Assembly: GCF_019429525.1 (NCBI RefSeq)
Contig: NZ_JAHXZL010000002.1
Coordinates: forward strand, 62,001 to 126,000
Length of the DNA stretch: 64,000 nucleotides
Direction of reading: 5' to 3'
DNA from: Sphingomonas folli
GTDB taxonomy: Bacteria; Pseudomonadota; Alphaproteobacteria; Sphingomonadales; Sphingomonadaceae
In this document: positions 27,237 to 38,824 of the stretch, piece by piece
Layout of the letters: each line of letters opens with the position of its first letter
Position numbering within the stretch: the stretch's first letter is position 1
The notes under the pieces: model-generated
The model's database searches: none
What the model saw: the letters and a program-made list of their open reading frames with translations, nothing else
What the model was told of the DNA's origin: nothing
Translations under genes and position numbers: made by a program

Positions 27237-27878
27237 TCACCCTCCGAGCGAGGGATCGACGCCCGCGGCGATGAACTGGTCGAGCACCAGCACGCGGCGC
27301 GCCAACTCGCGTCGGTAGTCGGTGCCCGGCGCGGAGAGTGCCACCGCGCGCAGCCACAGCGCGCGCGCCTGGGTGAGCTGGCCCGCCTTGAGATACGCCA
27401 TGCCGAGATAATAGGGCGGCGCGGGATGCTCCGGCGCGAGCCGCGCGGCCTGGCGAAAGGCGAGCAGCGCGGGGGGCGAGAGCCGGTCGCCCGCGTCGGC
27501 CGCGAGCGTGACCCCCGCCCAGGTCCATAGGATGAAGCTCTTCGGGAGCTTTGACACCCCGCCCAGTACGACCCAGGCCGCGGCGCGACTGTTGCCGCTG
27601 CGGGTCATCGCGTCGGCGGCGACGAGATAGGCGGTGTCGGCGGTGTAGCGCCCCAGCAGGCTGTCACGCAGCGCGATCTCGTCGGGGTCGATCGGCGCGC
27701 TCTCGACCCGCGGCGTCGCGGGCGCCGCGGCGAGGAGCGGTGATCCCTGCCACGCATAGCCCGCACCGCCGAGGCACAATGCCGCCGCGAGCAACGTCCA
27801 TAGCGCGCGATCGGCGCGCAACAGCGCCAGTGCGGCGAACGCGCCCGCCCCGAGCAGCAGCAGCGCGGCGAATCCCAT
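27237..27878 (-). CDS. TPR protein of the cytochrome c maturation cluster (CcmI-like)
   Basis: A 213-residue protein with two N-terminal membrane segments (about residues 2-20 and 26-42) and a periplasmic TPR region (about 75-195, e.g. ALLAFRQAARLAPEHPAPPYYLGMAYLKAGQ in pieces). CcmI/CycH proteins hold apocytochrome c for heme attachment. It starts at ATG 27878, which overlaps the ccmE stop (TGATG). Normally ccmF, a DsbE-type gene and ccmH lie between ccmE and this gene; here none is present. Confidence 0.7.
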   Translation of the reverse strand: MGFAALLLLGAGAFAALALLRADRALWTLLAAALCLGGAGYAWQGSPLLAAAPATPRVESAPIDPDEIALRDSLLGRYTADTAYLVAADAMTRSGNSRAAAWVVLGGVSKLPKSFILWTWAGVTLAADAGDRLSPPALLAFRQAARLAPEHPAPPYYLGMAYLKAGQLTQARALWLRAVALSAPGTDYRRELARRVLVLDQFIAAGVDPSLGG

Positions 27879-28315
27879 CACCGCGTCTCCAGCGTGCGAG
27901 TCTCGTGCATCTTGCCCGCCATCTGCGGCGGCATGTATTTCTCGTCGTGCTTGGCGAGCAGGTTGGTCGCGGTGAACGAGCCGTCGGGGTTGAAATGCCC
28001 CTCCGCCACCACGCCGGAGCCCTCGCGGAACAGATCGGGCGCGATCCCGCTGAAGCGGACCGGGGTCGTCGCCTGCCCGTCGGTGACGGTGAAGGCGATC
28101 GAGACGCCGTCGCCCGCGCGCCGGAGTGAGCCGCGCGCGACCATGCCGCCCAGCCGGACCGCCTTGTTCGATGACGGGAGCGCGCCGCGCACGTCGCTCG
28201 GCGCGTAGAAGAAAGCGGCCTGGTTCCGCAGTCCCGACAGCGCCAGCAGCGCCGCGGCGGCGAGCGCCAGCGCGCCGAGCGCCACCAGCGTCATCCGCTG
28301 CGACTTGGGCGTCAC
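27878..28315 (-). CDS. ccmE: Cytochrome c maturation heme chaperone CcmE
   Basis: A 145-residue periplasmic protein with an N-terminal anchor (about residues 9-27) and OB-fold. The heme-binding histidine is H123 in the LLAKHDEKYMPP motif, with the conserved tyrosine at 127. It takes heme from CcmC and hands it to the ligation machinery. It overlaps ccmD by 4 bp at its start. Confidence 0.95.
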   Translation of the reverse strand: MTPKSQRMTLVALGALALAAAALLALSGLRNQAAFFYAPSDVRGALPSSNKAVRLGGMVARGSLRRAGDGVSIAFTVTDGQATTPVRFSGIAPDLFREGSGVVAEGHFNPDGSFTATNLLAKHDEKYMPPQMAGKMHETRTLETR

Positions 28316-28416
28316 TTCTCGTGCTTCCGCATCGCGCGGTAGCTCAGCCAGCCGACCAGGGCGCCCGCGCCGAGCACCAGCGCATAGGCTACGAGCACGA
28401 AGGGCCAGGGGTTCAT
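28312..28416 (-). CDS. ccmD: Heme exporter protein CcmD
   Basis: A 34-residue single-membrane-segment protein (MNPWPFVLVAYALVLGAGAL at the start, basic tail YRAMRKHEK). It stabilises the CcmC-heme-CcmE complex. It is too short for routine gene calls but is fixed by the 4-bp overlaps with ccmC upstream and ccmE downstream. Confidence 0.9.
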   Translation of the reverse strand: MNPWPFVLVAYALVLGAGALVGWLSYRAMRKHEK

Positions 28417-29138
28417 GCCAGCGCCCTCCGCCGCAGCCGCGCCTCGGCCTTCGCGACGGCGAGGATCGTGCGCATCCGCATCAGGACGATCGCGCCGAAC
28501 AGGCAGGAGAAGCCGAGCAGCATGATCGGCAGCGGCCACAGCAGCGAGCGGTCGATCGTCGACGAGGTCAGCCCGATGCTCGGCCCCTGGTGGAGCGTGT
28601 TCCACCACACCACCGAGTAGCGGATGATCGGCAGCAGCACGGTGCCCGCGATGCCGTAGATCGCGGGCACGCGCCCGTCGCCGCCGCGCTCGCGATCGGC
28701 GTTGGAAAGCGCGATGAAGCCGAGATAGACGAAGAACAGCAGCAGCATCGACGTCAGCCGCCCGTCCCATTGCCACCACGTCCCCCAGGTCGGCCGCCCC
28801 CAGATCGCGCCGGTGACGAGGCACAGCGCCGCGAAGGTGGCGCCGGGCACCGCGACCGCGCGCGCGGCGACCTCGGCCAGCGGGTGGCGCCATACCAGGA
28901 AGGCGGTGCTCGCGATCGCGATCGCGCTCCACCCGCCCATGCCGAGCCAGGCGGCGGGGACGTGGACGTAGAGGATTCGCACCGTCTCGCCCTGCAGATA
29001 GTCCGGCGGCGTCTGGGTCAGCCCGGCCCAGCTGCCGAACGCGACCAGCACCACCCCCAGCCACCACAGCCAGGGCGTGAGCGGGCGCGCGATCCGAAGG
29101 AAGCGGGCGGGGTTGGCGAGGGCGTGGAGCGTCGGCAA
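28413..29138 (-). CDS. ccmC: Heme exporter / heme lyase subunit CcmC
   Basis: A 241-residue protein with six membrane helices. The tryptophan-rich WWD motif WGTWWQWDGRLTSMLLLFF is near residues 122-140, and conserved periplasmic histidines lie on each side (VRILYVHVPAAWLGMG and VVWWNTLHQGPSI). It loads heme on CcmE. ccmD and ccmE follow with overlaps. No ccmA or ccmB precedes it; the upstream gene is an unrelated TPR protein. Confidence 0.95.
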   Translation of the reverse strand: MPTLHALANPARFLRIARPLTPWLWWLGVVLVAFGSWAGLTQTPPDYLQGETVRILYVHVPAAWLGMGGWSAIAIASTAFLVWRHPLAEVAARAVAVPGATFAALCLVTGAIWGRPTWGTWWQWDGRLTSMLLLFFVYLGFIALSNADRERGGDGRVPAIYGIAGTVLLPIIRYSVVWWNTLHQGPSIGLTSSTIDRSLLWPLPIMLLGFSCLFGAIVLMRMRTILAVAKAEARLRRRALA

Positions 29139-29223
29139 GGGGCTGGGCGATCGATCGGTCAGGCGAGCAGTGAGGCGAGGCGATGCACCAGCTTAGCGAC
29201 TCTGGTCGGGGGACGCGAGCGCG

Positions 29224-29745
29224 TCAGTCGCGCGATGAGGACGGCGCCACGGGCGGCACGGTGCTGGGCGCGCTGACCTGCGCGGTGGTGACCGGCGGAC
29301 CCTTGGCGATCGCGGCGGCGAGCTCGGTCGCCTGGGTGCACTGGCCCTGGCACAGGGTGCGGACGCGCGCGAGATTCTGCTTGGCGCGCTCGACCGCGCC
29401 TTTCGCCACCATCGCCTCGCCCTGCCCGGTCAGCGCGGCGACGTCGTTGGGCTCGAGCAGCAGCGCCTCGCGATAGAGTCGGATCGCCTTGCCCGGCAGC
29501 TGTCGCGTCTCCGCCACCTGGGCGAGCGCGATGAAGGCCTGACGGTTGCGCGGATCGACCGTCACCGCGCTCTCGAACAGGTCGGTCGCGCCGTCGAGGT
29601 TGCCCGCGGCACGTGCCGCCTTGCCCTGCTGCAGCAGCGCCATGCTGCGCGCGTCGATCTGGTCGTCCGGGCGCTGGCCGTGCAGCGAGGTCGAGATCGA
29701 CACCAGCGCCAGCGCCGCGGCAGTGGCGACCGAGGTGAAACGCAT
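29224..29745 (-). CDS. Exported TPR-repeat protein
   Basis: A 173-residue protein with a signal peptide (residues about 1-23, ending near TSLHGQ), followed by three TPR units (e.g. [41 protein letters not shown]) and a C-terminal proline/serine-rich tail. Cysteines in CQGQC near residue 132 may form a disulfide. It is probably a periplasmic scaffold; no specific partner is indicated. ATG 29745 was chosen because it gives a standard signal peptide. Confidence 0.72.
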   Translation of the reverse strand: MRFTSVATAAALALVSISTSLHGQRPDDQIDARSMALLQQGKAARAAGNLDGATDLFESAVTVDPRNRQAFIALAQVAETRQLPGKAIRLYREALLLEPNDVAALTGQGEAMVAKGAVERAKQNLARVRTLCQGQCTQATELAAAIAKGPPVTTAQVSAPSTVPPVAPSSSRD

Positions 29746-29778
29746 GAACGGCTCCAGCTTCGACACGATCGCCAGCGC

Positions 29779-30933
29779 CTAGCATGGTGCCCGCAGCCGC
29801 GCGACGAAAAAACCGTCGGTGCCGTCGTGCGCGGGGGTGAGCCGGACGCCCCGTCCGCGCGCGCGCCCGAACGGCAGCGCGAGCGGCTCGGCGCTCCAGC
29901 CGGGATGATCGGCGAGGAACAGTTCGACCTGGTCGGCGCCCTCGGCGTCGAGCAGCGAGCAGGTCACGAACACCAGCGCGCCGCCGGGGCGCACCGCGGG
30001 GGCACCGAGCGCGAGTACGTGGCGCTGCATCGCGGCGTAGCGCTCGAGCCGCTCGGGGGTGAGCCGCCAGCGCGCCTCGGGGTTGCGCCGCCACGTCCCG
30101 CTGCCCGAGCAGGGCGCGTCGACGAACACGATGTCGGCGCGGACGCCGGCGAGCGCCGCCGCCTCGCGCCCGCCGTCGAGCAGCAGCGGCTCGATGATCC
30201 TCGCGGCCGCCCTCTCGGCGCGGGGCGCCAGCCGCGCCAGTCGCGCGCGGTCGACGTCGCTGGCGATGATCCGACCCTGGTTCGCCATCGCGGCGGCGAG
30301 CGCGAGGCTCTTGCCTCCGGCGCCCGCGCAGAGGTCGAGGACGGTCATCCCCGGCGCGGCACCCGCGGCGAGCGTCACCGCCTGGCTGCCAGCGTCCTGC
30401 GCCTCGACCAGCCCGGCGTAGGGGGCGAGATCGGTGCCGGCGGGGAGACGCCGCGCGTCGGGGAGGCCGGCGATCGGTGCGGCACCCTCGATCACGGGCA
30501 GCTCGCCGCGGAGCGGGTTGACGCGAACGTCGAGCGGAGCGCGTTCGACCAGCGCCGCCTGCTCGGCCGGATCCAGTCCCGAGGCCGCGAGGCGCTCCGC
30601 CAGCCAGCGCGGCAGCACGCCGGGCGCGGCCGCGGGCTCGTCCGCGATCGGCGCGGGCCCGTGCGCCGAGCCGTCGAACGTGGCGGCGAGCGCCGCGTCC
30701 TGGCGGGCGATCGTGACCAGCGCGGCGCGCCCGCTCGCGGGCCGCTCGCCGAGCGCGCGGATCGCGGCATAGACCAACTCGCGCACCGCGCGCCGATCCT
30801 TCGAGCCGGCGTAGCGCCGCGCCGCGAAATAGCGCGCGATCAGCGTGTCGGCGGCGGCGCCGCCCTGCTCGGCCGCGGCGACGATCGAGTCGAGCAGCTC
30901 GATCGCCGCCTGGGTGCGCGCCGCGGGGGTCAC
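29779..30933 (-). CDS. RsmB/NOP family RNA (cytosine-5) methyltransferase
   Basis: A 384-residue SAM-dependent enzyme. An N-terminal NusB-like part is present (about residues 1-130), followed by a Rossmann domain with LDLCAGAGGKSLALAA near 195. Both cysteines of the two-cysteine mechanism are there: DAPCSGSG near 262 (motif IV) and VFVTCSLL near 322 (motif VI). It probably methylates 16S rRNA C967. The start is 1 bp from the guaB stop on the same strand, so it follows guaB in an operon. Confidence 0.92.
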   Translation of the reverse strand: MTPAARTQAAIELLDSIVAAAEQGGAAADTLIARYFAARRYAGSKDRRAVRELVYAAIRALGERPASGRAALVTIARQDAALAATFDGSAHGPAPIADEPAAAPGVLPRWLAERLAASGLDPAEQAALVERAPLDVRVNPLRGELPVIEGAAPIAGLPDARRLPAGTDLAPYAGLVEAQDAGSQAVTLAAGAAPGMTVLDLCAGAGGKSLALAAAMANQGRIIASDVDRARLARLAPRAERAAARIIEPLLLDGGREAAALAGVRADIVFVDAPCSGSGTWRRNPEARWRLTPERLERYAAMQRHVLALGAPAVRPGGALVFVTCSLLDAEGADQVELFLADHPGWSAEPLALPFGRARGRGVRLTPAHDGTDGFFVARLRAPC

Positions 30934-33483
<2,550 letters not shown>

Positions 33484-33487
<4 letters not shown>

Positions 33488-33930
33488 CGCTCGACTGGCT
33501 GAGCGAGCCGGGCGCGGCATGGCTGGCCGCGGCGCTGCTGCTGGGGCTCGCCGAGCTGGCGGTGCCCGGCGTGTTCCTCGTCTTCCTCGCGCTGGCGGCG
33601 GCGGCGACCGCGGCGATCAGCTACGCGATCGCGCCGCTGCCGCTCGCCGCGCAACTGGTCTGCTTCGCGCTGTGGAGCGCGGTCGCGGTGGTCGTCGGCC
33701 GCCGCTGGTACCGCGACTATCCGGTGGCGGGCGGCGACTCGCACCTCAACGACCGCGCCGCGCGGCTGGTCGGCGAGGTCACGCGGCTGGAGCGCGCGAT
33801 CGTCGACGGCCGCGGGCGAGTCGCGGTGGGGGACGGCAGCTGGCCCGCGCGCGGCCCCGACCTGCCCGCGGGCGCGCGCGTCCGCATCGTCGCGGTGCGC
33901 GACGGCGTGGTCAGCGTGGAGGCGGTGTGA
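33484..33930 (+). CDS. NfeD family membrane protein
   Basis: A 148-residue protein with three to four membrane segments in the first 75 residues and a C-terminal OB-fold soluble domain (about 88-148, with [16 protein letters not shown] and ending [16 protein letters not shown]). NfeD proteins work with SPFH proteins in membrane domains. Its ATG overlaps the Band 7 gene by 4 bp, and this pairing supports both calls. Confidence 0.9.
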
Positions 33931-34150
33931 GGGCGTCAGCGGATCAGCGCGAGGCGGTGTCGCGGAGGAGCCAGCACCCACCCCGGCGTCACATCCCGAA
34001 GTTGTTTCAGCTTCCACGGTGCCGCCGACCCAGCGACGGGAGGGGGCTGGCGACCGGTGGGTCCTTGAACGCGTTCAGGAAGACGCCAGAGGAAGGCGTC
34101 GCGTCGGACTCGTCGCCGCCCGCCTGCCCGCGCCCACCTCGCCTCGCACC

Positions 34151-34474
34151 TCAGTGCGGCAGGCCGTAGCGCAGCAAGAGCGACTCGAGCGTCTCGTCGC
34201 TCAGCGGGGAGAGGAACTGGCAGCCTGCCACGAGCTCGTCCGCCCACACCACGATCGCGGCGACCACGCCGAGCCCGGGGATAGTGAGCCAGATCGACTC
34301 GTCGCGCGCCATCGCGGAGAAGGTCAGCAGCCGGCAGCCGTGGAGCGACAGGTCCATGACCTTGCACAAGGTGCGCGCCATGCCGCTCTGCTCGACCGGA
34401 GCCTCGACGGCGACGGGGGCGCGGCGTCCGCGGCGGACGGGGCGCTCGGCGGGGGCATATTCGGCGGCGAACAT
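34151..34474 (-). CDS. PilZ domain-containing protein
   Basis: A 107-residue protein. The PilZ-like RRGRR basic patch lies near residues 14-18, then the core KVMDLSLHGCRLL near 38-50, and the WLTIPGLGVVAAIVVWADE strand region. The arginine patch and the DLSxxGxR pattern resemble c-di-GMP binding sites, but the second motif has C in place of the usual A/G-x-x-R spacing, so binding is uncertain. ATG 34474 has no strong ribosome binding site. Confidence 0.75.
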   Translation of the reverse strand: MFAAEYAPAERPVRRGRRAPVAVEAPVEQSGMARTLCKVMDLSLHGCRLLTFSAMARDESIWLTIPGLGVVAAIVVWADELVAGCQFLSPLSDETLESLLLRYGLPH

Positions 34475-34510
34475 GGCGGCGATGCTACGCCGCCATGCCT
34501 AACAACAGGT

Positions 34511-34741
34511 TTACTTACGCAGCGTGAGACCGCCGCCGAAGCGCTTGTTGAAGCGCGCGACCTGGCCACCCTGGTCGAGCATCTGACCCTTGCCGCCCGT
34601 CCACGCCGGGTGCGCGAGCGGATCGATCTCCAGCGTCATCACGTCGCCTTCCTTGCCCCAGGTGGAGCGAGTCTCGTAGACGGTGCCGTCGGTCATCTGC
34701 ACCTTGATCATGTGATAGTCGGGGTGGGTGTCTTTCTTCAC
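34511..34741 (-). CDS. rpmE: 50S ribosomal protein L31
   Basis: A 76-residue protein of the zinc-free L31 class: [20 protein letters not shown] at the start, STWGKEGD in the middle, [11 protein letters not shown], and the FNKRFGG ending. The four zinc-binding cysteines of the other class are absent. The GTG at 34741 is chosen because AGGAG lies 7 bp upstream; a GTG two codons earlier is too close to it. Confidence 0.93.
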   Translation of the reverse strand: MKKDTHPDYHMIKVQMTDGTVYETRSTWGKEGDVMTLEIDPLAHPAWTGGKGQMLDQGGQVARFNKRFGGGLTLRK

Positions 34742-34841
34742 GGTCACGCTCCTGAGCGGCTGGTTCCGACCAGCCTGGTAAAGCAAGCCGCGCGCCCTAC
34801 AGCGCACGTGCGGTAAAGTCAAAGTATGCGGCGAAGCGGGC

Positions 34842-35354
34842 TCATGCCGCGGCGGGCGGGTCGGCGATCATCGCGGTGAAGTTCGCCTCGGCAGCGACCG
34901 CGCCGTCGATCCGGGCGACGCCGGCGAACTTGCACACCGCGCTGCGCTTCTGGACGAACTCGACCTCAAGCGACAGCAGCACGCCGGGCTCGACCGGCTT
35001 GCGGAACTTCGCGCCCTCGATCGCCATGAAATAGACCAGCTTGCCCGATCCGGCGAGGCCGAGGCTCTCCACCGCGAGCACGCCCGCGGCCTGCGCCAGC
35101 GCCTCGATGATCAGCACGCCCGGCATGATCGGACGGCCCGGGAAATGGCCCTGGAAGAAGCCTTCGTTGATCGTCACCGCCTTGGTGGCGCGGATCGAGC
35201 GGTCGCGCACGAGCGTCTCGACGCGGTCGACCAGCAGCATCGGGTAGCGATGCGGCAGCAGCGCCATCACGCGGGTGACGTCGAGCGGGCCGATCGGCCC
35301 GCCCGACTCACCTACCGCCCCGCCGGGCGACTGACCGAGCGGGGCGTCGCTCAT
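34842..35354 (-). CDS. fabZ: 3-hydroxyacyl-[ACP] dehydratase FabZ
   Basis: A 170-residue hot-dog-fold enzyme of fatty acid synthesis. Catalytic H70 (in [12 protein letters not shown]) and E84 are present; [14 protein letters not shown] is the family opening. The N-terminal 25 residues are a Gly/Ser-rich extension. Its start overlaps the stop of ompH by 4 bp, and it ends the rpsB-to-fabZ block. Confidence 0.95.
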   Translation of the reverse strand: MSDAPLGQSPGGAVGESGGPIGPLDVTRVMALLPHRYPMLLVDRVETLVRDRSIRATKAVTINEGFFQGHFPGRPIMPGVLIIEALAQAAGVLAVESLGLAGSGKLVYFMAIEGAKFRKPVEPGVLLSLEVEFVQKRSAVCKFAGVARIDGAVAAEANFTAMIADPPAAA

Positions 35355-36001
35355 CGACCGGTCGGCGCGCGGTTGTTGGCGGCCGGGGCGGCGGCCGGGG
35401 CGGCGGCGCCCTCCTGCTGCTGGCCCGGCTGCCAGTTGGCCGGCGGCGTGATGCCGACGGTCGGCACGGTGCGGTCCAGCTCGGCGGTGATCGCCGAGGT
35501 GATGTCCGCCGTCGGGTTGGCGAACAGCGCGGCGTTCGGGCGCAGCAGCAGGCTGACGTTCTTGGCGCGCGCCGCGGCGCTCACCGCGTCCTGGAGCTTG
35601 GTCGAGATCTGCTCGATCGCGTAAGACTGCGCGCGCGAGGCCGGCGCGGTGAGACGCTGCAGCTCGGCGTTGGCGGTCTGCTCGCGCGTCTGGATCGCCT
35701 GCGCCTGGGTGCGCAGCGACGCCTCGGTCGCGCCCGGTGCGGCGGCCGCCTTCTGATAGGCGGCGACGAGCGGCTGCAGCTCGGTCTGGATCGCCTGGCG
35801 ACGCGTGTTCGCCTGGTCGAGCTGCGCCTTATACTGGGTCTGGATCTGCGTGCGCGCGGTCGCCCAGGCCTTGGAATTGGCGACCGCGGCCTCGGGGTCG
35901 GCTACAGCTACGCCGCCGACCTGCGCCGTGGCGGCCGGAGCGGTCAGCGTCGCCGGCGCGACGAGCGCGGCGGCGAGCAGGAGGTGCTTGAAGGTGGTCA
36001 T
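35351..36001 (-). CDS. ompH: OmpH/Skp-family periplasmic chaperone
   Basis: A 216-residue protein with a signal peptide (about residues 1-26), a long coiled-coil body (about 45-165, rich in Gln, Ala and Lys) and an unusually long Pro/Ala/Gln-rich tail after residue 180. Skp-type chaperones carry unfolded outer-membrane proteins to BamA. Its ATG overlaps the bamA stop (TGATG), so translation is coupled; fabZ follows with a 4-bp overlap. Confidence 0.85.
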   Translation of the reverse strand: MTTFKHLLLAAALVAPATLTAPAATAQVGGVAVADPEAAVANSKAWATARTQIQTQYKAQLDQANTRRQAIQTELQPLVAAYQKAAAAPGATEASLRTQAQAIQTREQTANAELQRLTAPASRAQSYAIEQISTKLQDAVSAAARAKNVSLLLRPNAALFANPTADITSAITAELDRTVPTVGITPPANWQPGQQQEGAAAPAAAPAANNRAPTGR

Positions 36002-38763
36002 CAGAACTGAGTCCCTACGTTGAAGGTGATGAGCTTCTTGTCGTCGCCGGGCTGGGTCAGCAGCGCCTTGGCCAGATCGATGCGGAGCGGCCCGAACGGC
36101 GAGTTCCAGTTGACGCCGATACCCACCGACAGGCGCGGTCGCGCCGAGTCGCCGAGGAAGGTCTCCTGGAACGGCTGCGACGCGATCTGCGCGGTGTTGG
36201 GCACCACGCCGTTGCAGCCGCCGTTGGCGCCCGGGATGCCGGCGGCGCAGGTGGTGGAGACGCTGAGGCCGTCGGCATTGGTGTAATAATAGAGCGGTTG
36301 CTTGGCATCGTTGTACACCGGCAGCGGGAGCACGACGGTGTTGCCGTTGGCGTCGGTCGTCGTCGGGAACACCGCGGTGGGCAGCGGGCGGGTGATGTTG
36401 AACAGGCTGCCGACCTGGGCGTAGATCGACGGACGCAGCCCGAGCTCGCGCGCGCCCGAGCCGAGCGGGATCTCGATCTCGAACCGGCCGAGATAATAGG
36501 CCGTGCCGCCGAGCGCGTCGTCGATCACCTGGTCGCGGTCGGTGACGAGCACCTGCGCGCCGTTGGCGTCGGTCGTGTAATATTGCCGCTTCACGCGCGG
36601 GCCGACGCCGCGGATGTCGAAACCGCGGAACTGCGGCTCGCCGAGGTAGAAGCGGTCGGTGATGCGGACGCGGTCGACGCCCTCGCCGCGGGACCGCTCG
36701 AGCGAGCGGATGTAGCCTCCCTCGCCGACGACCGAGGCGATGAACCCGCCGCCGATGTTCCAGAACTTCGACCCCTCGACGCGGGTGCGGACGTATTTGA
36801 CCGAACCGCCCAGCCCGGCGAAGTCCTGGCTGAAGACGAAGCGCTGCCCCGCGGTCGGACGCAGGCGGCTGTTGAGGCTGTCGTAGATCAGCGAGTAGCC
36901 GACCATCGAGGTCAGGCGGTTGCCCAGCGCCTCGCAGAGATAGCGCCCGGCCTTGAGCGGGTCGCACGAGCCGTTGGTGAAGAAGGAATTCTCGTCCAGC
37001 CCGACCTTGTCGTAGGAGAAGGTGTAGCGGCCGGCGAGCTGCCAATATTCGGTGAGCGGCACGCCGGTCCGGATCTGGAACCCGGTCGAGACCTGGCTGT
37101 AGGTGGTGCGGCGATCCGTACCGTAGAAATTGAACGAGTTGTAATCGCGACGGAACAGGTCGACGCCCAGCGCGATGTTCTTGTCGAACACGTAGGGCTC
37201 GGTGAACCCCAGCTCGATCGACTTGGAATAGCTGGAGTAGTTCACGCCGGCGCGGAGCGTCTGCCCCTTGCCGCGGAAGTTGTTCTGCGTGATGTTCGCC
37301 TGGATGATGAAGCGCTCCAGGCTCGAGAAACCCGCCGAGAGCTGGAGCTCACCGGTGGATTTCTCTTCCACGTTGGCCTCGAGCACGACGCGGTCGGTCG
37401 AGCTGCCCGGCGTCTGCTTGATCTCGAACTTGTCCTGGAAATAGCCCAGGCTGTTGATGCGGTCCTGCGAGCGCTTGACCTGGAAGCTGTTGAACGCGTC
37501 GCCCTCGGCGAGCCGGACCTCGCGGCGAACCACCTTGTCCTGCGTCTGCGTGTTGCCGACGATATCGATCCGCTCGACATAGGTGCGCTGCGCCTGGCCG
37601 ATGTGGAAGTTGATCGTCATCGTGTGCGCTTCGGAGTCGCGCTGATACTCGGGCTGCACCTCGGTGAAGGCATAGCCGAACAGCCCGGCGGTCTCGCTGA
37701 GATGATCGAGCGTGTCCTCGACCAGCTTGGCGTTGTACCAGTCGCCCTTCTTGATCCCGAGCGTGGTCGCCATCTTCTTGCCGTCGAAGTCGCGGATGTC
37801 GCTGTCGACGGTGACGTCGCCGAACTTGTAGCGCTCCCCCTCCTCCACCACGTAGGTGATGATGAAGTCCTTGCGGTCGGGCGTCAGCTCGGCCACCGCC
37901 GAGGTGACGCGGAAGTCGGCATAACCCTCGGTGAGGTAGAATTGCCGCAGCTTCTGCTGGTCATAGGCCAGCCGGTCCTGGTCGTAGGAGGTGCCCGACG
38001 ACAGGATGCGGAAGAAGCGTGCCTCCTTGGTGGCCATCTGCGCGCGCAGCTTGCCGTCGTCGAACACCTTGTTGCCGATGATGTTGATCTGGCGGACCTT
38101 GGACTTGGGGCCCTCGCTCACCTCGAAGATCACGTCGACGCGGTTCTGATCGAGGCTGACCATCTTGGGCTGCACCGTCGCGGCGAAGCGGCCCTGGCGG
38201 CGGTACAGCTCGATGATCCGCGCGACGTCGGCGCGCACCGCCGAGCGGGTGAAGATCTGGCGCGGCTTGAGCCGGACCTCCTTGCCGATCTTGTCTTCCT
38301 TGAGGCGCTTGTTGCCCTCGAAGATGACACGGTTGATGATCGGGTTCTCGCGCACCCGGATCACGATGTTGCCGGTCGAGGCGCCGTCGATCGTGACGTC
38401 GTTGAACAGGTCGCTGGCGTAGAGGTCCTTGATCGCCTGGTCGAGCGACTCATTGGTGTAGGGCTGGCCCTGACGCAGCTTGGTGTAGCTGAGCGCGGTC
38501 TCGGGCTCGATCCGCTGCGTGCCCTCGACGCGCAGCGAGGTGATCGTGCGCGCGGCCTGGGGCGCGGACGCGGCGGCCGCCGGCGTGGCGGCGGGCGGCT
38601 GCGCCGCTGGGGTCGCGGCGGGGCGCGGCTGCGCCGCTGGGGTCGCGGCGGGCGCGGGGCGGGTCTGCGCCGCGGCGGCGAGCGGCACGCCGGCCAGCAT
38701 CGTGCAGCCCAGCAAGGTCGCCGAGGCACGCGCCCGCGAAGTTGAAACGTTCAGCACCGTCAC
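36001..38763 (-). CDS. bamA: Outer membrane protein assembly factor BamA
   Basis: A 920-residue outer membrane protein. After a signal peptide (about 1-33) comes an Ala/Pro/Gln-rich linker (about 34-72), then five POTRA domains (about 73-420) and a 16-strand barrel (about 440-920). It is longer than E. coli BamA (810), partly because of the linker. The barrel has the conserved VRGF-type stretch as QFRGFDIRGVGPR near residue 705. It inserts outer-membrane proteins and is essential. The protein ends in NVGTQF, with the terminal aromatic of an outer-membrane beta strand. Confidence 0.96.
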   Translation of the reverse strand: MTVLNVSTSRARASATLLGCTMLAGVPLAAAAQTRPAPAATPAAQPRPAATPAAQPPAATPAAAASAPQAARTITSLRVEGTQRIEPETALSYTKLRQGQPYTNESLDQAIKDLYASDLFNDVTIDGASTGNIVIRVRENPIINRVIFEGNKRLKEDKIGKEVRLKPRQIFTRSAVRADVARIIELYRRQGRFAATVQPKMVSLDQNRVDVIFEVSEGPKSKVRQINIIGNKVFDDGKLRAQMATKEARFFRILSSGTSYDQDRLAYDQQKLRQFYLTEGYADFRVTSAVAELTPDRKDFIITYVVEEGERYKFGDVTVDSDIRDFDGKKMATTLGIKKGDWYNAKLVEDTLDHLSETAGLFGYAFTEVQPEYQRDSEAHTMTINFHIGQAQRTYVERIDIVGNTQTQDKVVRREVRLAEGDAFNSFQVKRSQDRINSLGYFQDKFEIKQTPGSSTDRVVLEANVEEKSTGELQLSAGFSSLERFIIQANITQNNFRGKGQTLRAGVNYSSYSKSIELGFTEPYVFDKNIALGVDLFRRDYNSFNFYGTDRRTTYSQVSTGFQIRTGVPLTEYWQLAGRYTFSYDKVGLDENSFFTNGSCDPLKAGRYLCEALGNRLTSMVGYSLIYDSLNSRLRPTAGQRFVFSQDFAGLGGSVKYVRTRVEGSKFWNIGGGFIASVVGEGGYIRSLERSRGEGVDRVRITDRFYLGEPQFRGFDIRGVGPRVKRQYYTTDANGAQVLVTDRDQVIDDALGGTAYYLGRFEIEIPLGSGARELGLRPSIYAQVGSLFNITRPLPTAVFPTTTDANGNTVVLPLPVYNDAKQPLYYYTNADGLSVSTTCAAGIPGANGGCNGVVPNTAQIASQPFQETFLGDSARPRLSVGIGVNWNSPFGPLRIDLAKALLTQPGDDKKLITFNVGTQF
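38597..38652. repeat. 30-bp tandem repeat inside the bamA linker
   Basis: Two copies of a 26-bp identical core (38597-38622 and 38627-38652, starting GGCTGCGCCGCTGGGGTCGC) recur with a 30-bp period. They code for the repeated PAAQP(R)PAAT units between signal peptide and POTRA1. The unit is in frame, so copy number changes would only alter linker length. Confidence 0.75.
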
Positions 38764-38824
38764 CTAAATCCCACCCGAGAGTAACCGCCACGCATGCGGG
38801 CCGCGCCGCCCTGCCCCACCTTGC

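Noticed and set aside
34066..34077. TGAACGCGTTCA palindrome in the gap after nfeD
   Set aside because: A 12-bp palindrome is common by chance and there is no promoter or gene beside it to regulate.
36298..38745. 815-codon open frame on the plus strand, opposite bamA
   Set aside because: It is the antisense shadow of bamA. In DNA with about 70% GC and biased third positions the complementary frame stays open; the bamA frame carries all the family motifs.
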